Source: Pelodera strongyloides
Taxonomy: Eukaryota; Nematoda; Chromadorea; Rhabditida; Rhabditidae
Direction: 5' to 3'
DNA: 64,000 nucleotides
NCBI GenBank assembly: GCA_036852015.1
Contig: JAANDG010000159.1
Span: 1 to 64,000 of the forward strand
Shown: piece after piece, positions 37,685 to 49,400 of the stretch
Position numbering within the stretch: the first letter of the stretch is position 1
How the letters are laid out: every line of letters starts with the position of its first letter
Notes under the pieces: model-generated
The model's input: the letters and a program-made list of their open reading frames with translations, nothing else
What the model was told of the DNA's origin: nothing
The model's database searches: none
Program-made: the position numbers and the translations under genes

Positions 37685-38019
37685 CATACTGCTGTATGTA
37701 TAGTAATATTAACTTATTTATTAAATAACACGAAGGTGTGCATCAAATATTAGGATAAATATTAGGAAAAAGAATACCCAAAATTAATTAAAATCCTTTG
37801 TTTTAGTGCTGATTGGTCTTGTTGAACCCTGGGATTTGAAAAGGGAAACCTTTCCCCCTTCGAATACTAAAGTTTGCCATGTACACGTGTGATAACTGAC
37901 AATAGCTTAGGTTTTCAAAGATTATTATCAAATCGGCGAAACCATTAAAAATCGCTGCATCGTGTGTAATTCATCATATGAGTGATAGGAAAAATTTAAT
38001 TTTTGTAACTTCCTCTAAC

Positions 38020-38140
38020 ACAGGAAAGTGAAAACCCCGATTTGGCCCCGATCATTTGTCGAAAAACCCCGATTTCGCCCCGATCACGGCCCGATTTTTT
38101 GAGGGACTTGATCGGGGCGAAATCGGGGTTTTTAGTTTCC
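38020..38140. repeat. GC-rich inverted repeat
   Basis: CCCCGATTTSGCCCCGATC occurs twice in direct orientation (38035 and 38068) and once inverted (GATCGGGGCGAAATCGGGG, 38110-38128). The outer sequences (GGAAAGTGAAAACC and GGTTTTTAGTTTCCC) also pair. Likely a small palindromic element. Confidence 0.6.
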
Positions 38141-38445
38141 CATGAAGAGCTGTGTCCGGCTCCTCGTCATACAATCTTTGTAAATGTTTTGTATTGTCAT
38201 AGTTCAAACTTCAAACTTCAAACTATGTATTTGCCAATGCTAACTAATAATAATTTTCTGTGCATCATAATCATAATTGGCTACTGTATGTTTAAGTCTC
38301 GTGTACTTTTTATTTTATTTCTTCTGCTCCTGCCTTGGTTTCATAGGTAGGTTCCAGTTTCAAATTGTTGTATATGCCGAGAATTTACGTGTTGAATCAT
38401 TCAAGAAACTCACTTTAAATCCCAAGTTTAGAGCAAGGATAATGG

Positions 38446-38775
38446 CTAATTGTCGATAGGATCTTCCTGTACAGGTACAGCCGCGCTAATAATTATCGCT
38501 CTTACAATCTTAAGTGGGCTAATTCGCTGGCTAGCTCTTCTTACGATGTTTGTGTAGGCATGTGCTGCCTCTGGCAATGTCTTTACGTCGCTAGACACAA
38601 TTAGAGCTAACCTACATAGAACAAAAATTGAACCATTTGACGACGGTTTTCGGTTTTCTGTGGTCCCGGGGCTTTTTTCATCAATAACTGTCGGCAACTG
38701 ATCGTGTACTGGTCCATGTCGTTGCCAAATGCTGGCGTCAAATGGGTTTCTCGATGGAAACCACTCGGTGACCGG
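38446..38775 (-). CDS. Exon-like open frame of unknown origin
   Basis: 109 codons are open on the minus strand with no ATG. The frame has ordinary protein-like composition (NPFDASIWQRHGPVHDQ near its start, later LPEAAHAYTNIVRRAS, ending EDPIDN). An AG at 38776-38777, at the in-frame stop just upstream, could be a weak acceptor. I do not recognise it and find no partner exons in phase. It may be a terminal exon of an undetected gene or a mobile-element relic. Confidence 0.25.
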   Translation of the reverse strand, partial: PVTEWFPSRNPFDASIWQRHGPVHDQLPTVIDEKSPGTTENRKPSSNGSIFVLCRLALIVSSDVKTLPEAAHAYTNIVRRASQRISPLKIVRAIIISAAVPVQEDPIDN

Positions 38776-40459
38776 CTACCGACGGTTCTTCTGTAGTCTC
38801 AGGTCTCAGTGAATCCTCTGCCAGTTACTGTTGCAACGTAGCAGCTGAAAATTTGAAATTACGGAAACGTTATGTTCCTTGTCTGTATCTCTTTCTCTTT
38901 CTTTATAAGCATATATTTCTGCCACAGACAAAACATTCCCTTTGTCTAGGGATTCATAACGGGTTCTTCTACAAGCCGTGGATCCACTGGGTAAAGCTTG
39001 GCTGTCTTAATGATTGTCACATGCTGACGCTAAGCTAATTGTCATAATTACCACAATTACAAAGGCTAATGAACCATCTGGGATCTGCTCCCTTGTAATT
39101 GTTTTTGTCATTTTTTCTGTAACCTCTCGTAACCCCCGCGCCCGTTATTCATGGTATGTTATGCAAATGCTGAAAATACCATGCATGCATGCTCTTTTCC
39201 AAAATACGTTTCACAGAACTTCCTACTTACTGAAACAACTTGTCCCATTCCCAAATTTACCGAAAATCGATGTTTTTATGGCCACGTTTTTGTGATTAAT
39301 GGCCTGTTTCTTTGATGAATTTCCTACTCATGTTCGGTTTTTAACGTTCAGTAATATTTCCACATCAGTGGCAATTTTATTTTGAAAGCTTATGCCTGCC
39401 TGGGGTTACGCTTATCAACAAAGTAGTTGGATTTTCCCTTATTAGAAAGCTACTTAAATTAGCTGGTTCATGAAAAATTCCCCCTTTTGCCTGCGGAATT
39501 TCGGCGGATTCAAATGCACTTTAATTTCTTTTTCTTTTTTAAGAGCCTTTCTTTTCGCTACATCTTTACGTTGTCGATTTAGGAAGGGATTTTTTCCCGG
39601 AATCTCGTTTTCTCTATTATATTATGGGCGGAACTGGATTGTTCCTATTGCGTGCGAATTATTAGAAAGATATCTTTGAAGATATTAGATGACGAAGTGA
39701 ACTGTGGTGCCACGCCACATTGACATGAGCAAGAAAACACTAAACGGCAATATGCTAATTTTTGTGCGCCTTCTAAGATCTTCCATTAGTTAACCATGGT
39801 TGCTGGATAGCTCGATAGCTGTGGCCACTTATAACTATAGCCACTTATATATATATTTCATGTATTTATTCTTATTATTTTATATTTACAATTAGTAGCA
39901 AATAACGTGATCCTCTTGTTCGAAGGATGCATTTTTTTTCGTATTTTTTTAAATGTTTAAATGTTTATTAGACTCTTAGAAGCCATACGAGACGATGAAA
40001 GAATTCAGTAGTGTTAAAATTCGAAGTTGTAAATCAAATATATATAAAAAAATGCATAGCATATATGTCCACCAAACATAAATGGAATAAATCCCACAGA
40101 ATACTTGTAACTGACATAGCATCAAAGAAATTGTTTCTACACAAACAGCGGACCATTTTGTAGTTTTGCAACAGGTTTGTTGTGATATGTTTCAATTATT
40201 CATTATCCTTTAATGCATATAGGAAAGTTTAAAGGTGTTTTATGAGCCATACATATTATTCCGTTTTACAACTCACAGAACAATAAGGCTCTGATTGTAT
40301 ATGTATACCCAGCGCATCCATTTGTGACGTGAAACTACCTAAATTTATTTATTTTGTTGATTACTTCCAACTTCCTTCATTCGTTCAATGTTGTTACTCT
40401 AATCAAATTATTGATTACTTACCGATCGATAATTTATTGATTGATTTATTGCTTTCAGG

Positions 40460-43400
40460 ATGGAGGCGTCTTCCCGTGCTCGTGCCCCATCCATTGATGA
40501 CGCCGTACAGCCAATGAAACGGATGCGTTTTCCGGTACGCCTTGCTTTGATTTCTCTAAAATTATTGGCTTCGGATGCCTGGGAATGTCCGAAAGTGTCC
40601 GAGAGCGGCTGAATGTGTCTGGACGTTTCTTGACGCGTCTAGGACCGTCTGAAAGAGTATAGCAAAGTGGCACGTGGCGACTTTAACACTTTATGTTACG
40701 CATTATTTGCGAGCCCCGAACTTCTACCGTGAAAGTGTAAAGCGGCCGCATAGAGATGCCCTATCCATATTATGAAGTTGCTTGTTGGGTTTATTTTGGC
40801 TCAGTGCACTAAAGTTTTAAAGTTACGCAAGCTCTAACTCTAACATGAATTCATTGTAAGAGCAGCTACAAAATTGTTCGACCAATTCGAAATACATACG
40901 TGGGCGGTCACATCGCAAACATGGTTATAATTACATATCACGCAAATTGTGGTGCAGAACTGAAGCGCACGCACCGTATGTATACCTAATTGCTAATTGA
41001 TAGATATAGTCTTAAAAATGTAATCTTTGAAACGCTAAACTTGTATTTTGTATGGCGCGTAGGTGGCTGAGCACTCGTTTTCAGTGGCAAAAGTTCAACG
41101 TCCTTCGTAGGTGTAATTATCGTGCAAATAAGATAATTGCGACTTCGACCCTATCATTATCTGTGCCACTGTGGGTGCCTTTGAGTTGCCCATTTGGTAT
41201 TTTCTACTTAAACTGGTAATAACCCGTCTCGTCCATGTTTACAATGTTGTTAGCTCTCTTTCTCTCTCTCTCTCTCTCTTCTCCGTCGCGCGCTCTCTCT
41301 CTCTCTCTTCTCCGTCGCGCGCTCTCTCTCTCTCTCTCTCTCTCTCCTTATCTCTCTATCAGTTTCTCTGTCATCTCTCCACCCTCCACCATCTCTTAAT
41401 TTCTGTGTTGCACGTATGGTACATTGAGCTTTTGCCTTGTACGATATGAAAATATTTACATGTTCTATAAGGGGCGTGGCTTTGTTACGCCCCCACAATA
41501 ATTACCTTATTTTCTCTACAGTAAACCTATTTAATCGACAAGATATCATTTATCCCTCCCTAGAGTTTATCATGACCATGACACGCCGCTTTGAGGTTTG
41601 CATTATTACTTGTAAGATAAGTGGACAATAAAGTATATAAAATCATGAACGACCTAAAAATCAATAAAATATAACTTATTCATAAATGTTATAATAAGAA
41701 AATGTTTTCTACTAGTATGAAGATCCACAATGAACATACTAGTATATAAAATCATGAACGACCTAAAAATCAATAAAATATAACTTATTCATAAATGTTA
41801 TAATAAGAAAATGTTTTCTACTAGTATGAAGATCCACAATGAACTTACTAGTATATAAAATCATGAACGACCTAAAAATCAATAAAATATAACTTATTCA
41901 TAAATGTTATAATAAGAAAATGTTTTCTACTAGTATGAAGATCCACAATGAACTTACTAGTATATAAAATCATGAACGACCTAAAAATCAATAAAATATA
42001 ACTTATTCATAAATGTTATAATAAGAAAATGTTTTCTACTAGTATGAAGATCCACAATGAACTTACACTACTAGTATGAAGATCCACAATGAACTTACTA
42101 GTATATAAAATCATGAACGACCTAAAAATCAATAAAATATAACTTATTCATAAATGTTATAATAAGAAAATGTTTTCTACTAGTATGAAGATCCAAAATG
42201 AACTTACTAGTATATAAAATCATGAACGACTAAAAATCAATAAATATAACTTATTCATAAATGTTATAATAAGAAAATGTTTTCTACTAGTATGAAGATC
42301 CACAATGAACTGTACTAGTATATACTGAACGACCTAAAAATCAATAAAATATAACTAGGATAAATGTTTAATAAGAAAATGTTTTCTACTAGTATGAAGA
42401 TCCACAATGAACTTACACTACTAGTATGAAGATCCACAATGAACTTACTAGTATATAAAATCATGAACGACCTAAAAAATCACTAAAATAAACTTATTCT
42501 AAATGTTATAATAAGAAAATGTTTTCTACTAGTATGAAGATCCACAATGAACTTACACTACTAGTATGAAGATCCACAATGAACTTACTAGTATATAAAA
42601 TCATGAACGACCTAAAAATCAATAAAATATAACTTATTCATAAATGTTATAATAAGAAAATGTTTTCTACTAGTATGAAGATCCACAATGAACTTACACT
42701 ACTAGTATGAAGATCCACAATGAACTTACTAGTATATAAAATCATGAACGACCTAAAAATCAATAAAATATAACTTATTCATAAATGTTATAATAAGAAA
42801 ATGTTTTCTACTAGTATGAAGATCCACAATGACACTACTAGTATGAAGATCCACAATGAACTTACTAGTATATAAAATCATGAACGACCTAAAAATCAAT
42901 AAAATATAACTTATTCATAAATGTTATAATAAGAAAATGTTTTCTACTAGTATGAAGATCCACAATGAACTTACTAGTATATAAAATCATGAACGACCTA
43001 AAAATCAATAAAATATAACTTATTCATAAATGTTATAATAAGAAAATGTTTTCTACTAGTATGAAGATCCACAATGAACTTACACTACTAGTATGAAGAT
43101 CCACAATGAACTTACTAGTATATAAAATCATGAACGACCTAAAAATCAATAAAATATAACTTATTCATAAATGTTATAATAAGAAAATGTTTTCTACTAG
43201 TATGAAGATCCACAATGAACTTACACTACTAGTATGAAGATCCACAATGAACTTACTAGTATATAAAATCATGAACGACCTAAAAATCAATAAAATATAA
43301 CTTATTCATAAATGTTATAATAAGAAAATGTTTCTACTAGTATGAAGATCCAATGAACTTACACTAGTATGAAGATCCACAATGAACTTACTAGTATATA

Positions 43401-46400
43401 AAATCATGAACGACCTAAAAATCAATAAAATATAACTTATTCATAAATGTTATAATAAGAAAATGTTTTCTACTAGTATGAAGATCCACAATGAAATTAC
43501 TAGTATATAAAATCATGAACGACCTAAAAATCAATAAAATATAACTTATTCATAAATGTTATAATAAGAAAATGTTTTCTACTAGTATGAAGATCCACAA
43601 TGAAAGATCCACAATGAACTACTAGTATATAAAATCATGAACGACCTAAAAATCAATAAAATATAACTTATTCATAAATGTTATAATAAGAAAATGTTTT
43701 CTACTAGTATGAAGATCCACAATGAACTTACTAGTATATAAAATCATGAACGACCTAAAAATCAATAAAATATAACTTATTCATAAATGTTATAATAACG
43801 TTTTCTTATAATAAAATATGTTATTATAATGAACTTACTAGTATATAATCATGAACGACCAAAAATCAATAAAATATAACTTATTCATAAATGTTATAAT
43901 AAGAAAATGTTTTCTACTAGTATGAAGATCCACAATGAACTTACACTACTAGTATGAAGATCCACAATGAACTTACTAGTATATAAAATCATGAACGACC
44001 TAAAAATCAATAAAATATAACTTATTCATAAATGTTATAATAAGAAAATGTTTTCTACTAGTATGAAGATCCACAATGAACTTACTAGAAGAACCAACTA
44101 ACAAAGTCAAAATATAATAATCAATATTTTGAGGATTTCGCTAGCGGCGCTACCAATGTGACATTCCAACAGCATCGCATCACACGGGAAGATAGGGCTG
44201 CCATCCTCGGTAGGCTGCTCCTCATTTGGACTATTGTTTTGCTTCTTGTTTTATAGGCATGAGCCCCGTAGTATTAGGTCTCTGTCTTACGTCGCACGGA
44301 GAAATATTAGCCTATTGTTAGGTCTGAGGGTTTGGCCTGAGGTCCAGTCTTAGACTCTGCAGTATATCACTTGGGCTAGAGCCTTCCATCGGTTTGGCTC
44401 TCAGTGCTATGTTAGGAACATGTAGTATCTAAAGACGCCTAGAACCCTTATATTACTACTTTCAGGACGTCACCCCGGTTTCCGTGGCTGTACCATCTGG
44501 TTCACAGGTCTTTCTGGAGCTGGAAAGACAACTGTGTCATTCGCACTGGAAAAGGCGCTTTCTCAGGTTAGACCATTGAACAGAAAGTTAATAAATTGAA
44601 TCAGGCCGTAACGCGTCCTGTCCAATCTGATGTGACTTACCTATGCTCTCCATTAGAATATTCCATCTTACCCAAGCTTGCTTCGAGGCTTCGAGGGTAG
44701 GTTGCATTAGAATGGACATTGCCTAACTTCTAGGTAGGGGTTAGGTATTAGGTAGGAGTACTCAATACTTGCAATGACTTATTTCAGCTCGGTGTCCCTT
44801 GTTACGGTCTGGATGGTGATAACGTTCGTCATGGATTGTGCAAGAATCTGGGATTCAGCAAGGAGGAGAGAAGCGAGAACATCAGACGAGTGGCTGAGGT
44901 GAGAGAGAGAGAGGGAGAGAGAGAGAGAGAGAGAGGGAGAGAAAGGGACATGTGAGAGATGGAGAGAGAGAGAGCAAGAACAAGAAAATCAGAGAGGGAC
45001 ATTGAGAAAGAAAGAGATGTGAGACAAGAAAGATAAAAAGTAAAGAGTAGGATGCAGTGAAAGATATAGAGCGAAAGAGAGAAAGATACAGCGAGACAGA
45101 GAAGGTGAGGGAGAAACAAATAGAGAGAGAGAGAGAGAGAGAGAGACTAAGTTAATGAGTTTCACCCAAATTACATTCAGGTTGCCAAACTCTTCGCTGA
45201 CATGGGCGTCGTTTGCCTCGCATCGTTTATTTCTCCATTCCGCGCGGACAGAGATGAAGCTAGGAAGATTCATGAAGCCGTTCGTTTTTTTATCATTTTA
45301 AAGTTTATTATTTTAGTAGTATCCAGGGAGATTTCTTATGTTCCTACTGTCCGCGAACTCCGAACAGTATGATATGCGTTGGGTGAAGACACCATACTAT
45401 CCACACACGCAAACCTGCTATAAAGGTTCAGTGAACATATGAAGATTTTACGTGGACTCTGGAGAGCGACACCGTATGTTTAGAATGTTTTATTAATATT
45501 TTTTTTAAACATTTAGGAAGGTGTTCGCTTCGTCGAAGTCTACGTGAACACTCCATTGGAAATATGCGAGGATCGAGATCCAAAGAGTACGTTTCAGGAA
45601 TAGTCACGAAACTAGCATCCAGAAAGTGGATAGTTTTCTTGCTGTACCTCCACGATACGCTTCAAAAACCGGCCGTTATTTTGCTTTAAAGAGAAATTCC
45701 GGCCGGTTTTTGAAACGCATCTCAAGTACTTGCATTCCTATACATTTATGCAACGTGGGGTGTAATTGGGATCTAATTTTTATTCTAATTTTTGCTCATT
45801 TGCATATGCCGAATAAGAAAGCAGTTGTACGCAATGCTTTTCAAAAACCGGCCGTTAATTCGCTTTAAAGGAGGAGGCGCACGAGATCTAAGTGTACGAT
45901 TTATTCCTTCTTATCGATAGATGACGGCATTTGCTTCCAAAAAGATGCCTTACGAAGCAAAAGCTTTTAATTAGAAGGAATAAATCAGAATAATGCTCAA
46001 ATTTTTATCTACCTTCTTGACCGTAGCCTTTGTAATTGTGTGTGTCCCGAGGGTATCTGGGAGACTCAAAATAAGAAAATAAGGGTGCAACTATAGCTAG
46101 ATACCCTCGGGACACATACAATACGAGCCAGATACCCTCGGGACACAAAGGCTACGGTCAAGAACATAGATAAAATCCTGAGCATTATACTGATTTATTC
46201 CTTCTAACTAAAAGTTTTTGCTTCGTAAGTCATGTTTATTGGAAGCAAATGCCGTCATCTATCGATAAGAATAAAGAAATGGTACGCTTAGATCTCGTGC
46301 GCCTCCTCCTTTAACGAAGAAACAGAACTCGGAAAACCATATTTTAATATTGGAAAGGGCTCAAGTGCTTTTACCCAAACGTGTGTAATGTGAAAGCGTA

Positions 46401-49400
46401 ATACCCATAAAAACTAGTTGTGTGTAGTACATAGAATTTATTTCTTCAGAATTATACAAGAAAGCGCGTGCTGGAGAGCTTGTTGGATTTACTGGAATCG
46501 ATTCAGCATATGAACCGCCAGAGAGACCCGATTTGGTAGGAAGATGATTACTGTAGCCCGTAGGCCCCACTCCGATACAGTAGTATACGCAATTATCATA
46601 ATTACATAATAATTGCCCCGTCTCTTCTTTATATTGATTGCTCCTGACATTCATTCAGACAGAACAAGAAGAAAATTAAAATCACCGAAGTATATTTTAG
46701 AGCGCAATTTTTCTAGCCGTCTCGTGCAGTTCGTGAGTGAAAGAAATCTGTAGCATTTGTAATAAATTATAAAATCATGTCTGTGTATCTATCGATAATT
46801 GAATTATATTATAACAGTGATTATTAGTTAATAAATTCTCTGAAATATACCCAATTTAGGTGGTAGAATCTGGTCGTTTGACTGAGCAAGAAAGCGTGCA
46901 TAACGTGCTTCGTTACCTGCATGAAGTTAACATTCTCCCCGAAAAGGTATTTTATTTTTTTATTCACGTTTATTTTTTCATAAGCAATGATCAGTGATGT
47001 ACGTTACGTATATACGATACTGGATGGCATCTCAACTAAACAAATGTTCTTATTTTTTTGGTAATAACTAGCTGGTGTCGATATGTAGATCCTTCTGGGA
47101 AATAATTAGCTTCTTGGTAAATTCTAATTTACCTTGTCACTCCTTACAGATAACCCACCAAGAGCTCGATGAAACGGTATTGAATTTTTGTATTCGCTGG
47201 CGATTTGAATGATAGTATTTGTATGATTGAACTGCTTGCATATCTCATTCCCTTGCCTGATTGTCAGTGTGTTCTGAAGTGCATTAAAGTGTCGCTTACA
47301 AGTATTCTTGGAATACAAGCACAATCTGAGACAATGTTCCCAAATGCTTTCGAAATACAGTAGACTACAGTATTTCCAACGTCTAGGTCACTTACCCCGC
47401 ATGATATCTTTTCATTAATTATGTAGTAATGTCGTATGTTATTATGTAGTAATATAGATAACAAGCACATTTTGTAAATATAAAAAAAAGGAAAGAAAGC
47501 GATTTTAGATACTTTTTATACCACATGCGATCGAAAGTGTGTGCATATTACTGTATACCGTATACCGTGTACTGTCATAATAAATATGAAAAATGCATTC
47601 CATGTATATATATGAAGTTTGTATTCTTCCCTATATAGTTATGCTTGCTTGCACATTGCCCTTTACCGTATATTCCCCTGCCTGATGAAGCTTACTGTAT
47701 TTGGAGTCCCTGATTGTAGCATGTCATAAAACCTAGTTCAAAGTTGCCTAATTCAAAAGTTCAGGCCATGCACGAGTTGGTAACACCTGCCGTCCGCAAG
47801 CTGTTCGTTACTGATGACGTTGCGAGACTGGCCCTTCAAGACGTGGCCCAGTCCTTGCCACAAATCGAACTTGGCCAAGTGGAGGTTCAGTGGCTTCAGG
47901 TATGCAAACTAAGTTGACTATGTGAATCTGACTACCTTGACTGTATGAAAAATAACTGCCTTAGAAAAACTAGAATCTCCAAAATTCTAATAAAAAGATT
48001 AAACACCAAGTGCACCGTTTTTTAATCAATTGCAGCGCTTTTAGTCAATTCACTACTGAGTTTAGAGATATCCCCGGTTTAGAATTTGATTCTTATATAA
48101 AATCTTTAGATCAGGTTACACACTTGGGTAACTGCATCGCAATTGTGTACTTTATTAAGAAGCAACTTTGAAACATGTATAATTTCTCGATTTCTTGGTT
48201 ACTATTTTATAGGTTTTGGCTGAAGGCTGGGCCACTCCTTTGGGTGGTTTCATGCGGGAAAGACAGTATCTTCAGGTATACTTTACGCCTAAGGATTTAC
48301 AATTTACTTTATATTCTTTCATTTTTCTGCAGTGTTCATTTAGATATAGTGGACATTGGTTAAATTGGTATTTGTCTTTTACAAACTGCCTAACTCATGG
48401 TTTTCTCTAAACAAAATTGCTGACGTATATGGTAATATCTTATTATATAAAGGAGAAGAGTTTGTGGCCGGGTGAATTTATTTGTGATTACGTCCACAAC
48501 GATTTTTTTCTACGTTTCAGGCATTTGGTATAAGTAGGCAACTGTTCGCATACTTACAAAATATGCACAATATGATCTTTTAACAGAAACGTTTTAATAT
48601 GCGCTTCAGACGTTTCATATAAATATGCGCATTTCAAGTATCGTTTAGATAGCATTTGACGTCGCCTCAGGCGGCGAAAGCCGTCTGGTACATACATATA
48701 GTGAATAATATATTTGTTTGTTTCGGCTAAAAACTATGTCGGCTAAGGTCCCGGTTGAGCTTTTACTCCCCTGCTGTGTGTATTCCCACCCATTCTGATA
48801 AAATATTGTTCTAGTCACTTCACTTTGGCCGTCTTCTGGACTTGAAGCACAAGTGCACTTTCCCTGGAGATGCCGATGACAATACTGAGGTATTTTGTAT
48901 TTCTATGTTTGCAGGGTTTCTGGATTGAACCTTTAGTATATAGCTCTAGTTGTTTTCAGTTCAAAGTAAAGTCGCACTTACATTCCGCTAGTTCCGTACA
49001 TACATGTTACTTTGTGTTCTTCCAAAGAGTATAGTATCGAGGAAACTCGGTTCAATAAAGAGCTATAGAGCAGTTCAGATCATTTAGAAGATTAATTAGG
49101 AAAAAACTTTATTAATACTTTTTTGCCAGGATACCTACCCCTTCGGTGACTCCGTCAACCAATCCGTGCCAATTGTTCTACCAATTACTTCGGAACAACG
49201 TTCGCTCATTACAATGGGTACATATTCACGACTTTATGAAATTGCTCAAGTCATTGAACAATACTTTGGAATGAAATTTATGTAAATGACAACATTTGGT
49301 GTTGTTCAGAGAATTTGAAGTTTATGTTTATGTTTAGATTAAAATGTGATATGATTTGCAATTACCTAAACAATATAAATTACCGTATTACAGGAGACCG

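Larger units (their letters stand above)
34911..40459. other. Intergenic region upstream of PAPS synthase
   Basis: 5.5 kb without a secure gene. It holds a CRE-like motif cluster (36480-36535), a TTAA-type palindromic element (37268-37684), a CCCCGATTTCGCCCCGATC inverted repeat (38020-38140) and an exon-like open frame on the minus strand (38446-38775). A CAG-rich patch (GCAGCGCAGCACAGCAGCAC) lies at 36218-36240. AATAAA near 35720 could serve the second TTR-like gene. The remainder is AT-rich. Confidence 0.4.

Noticed and set aside
41630..44095. Satellite as a coding repeat
   Set aside because: Stops occur in all frames of every unit, and unit lengths vary.
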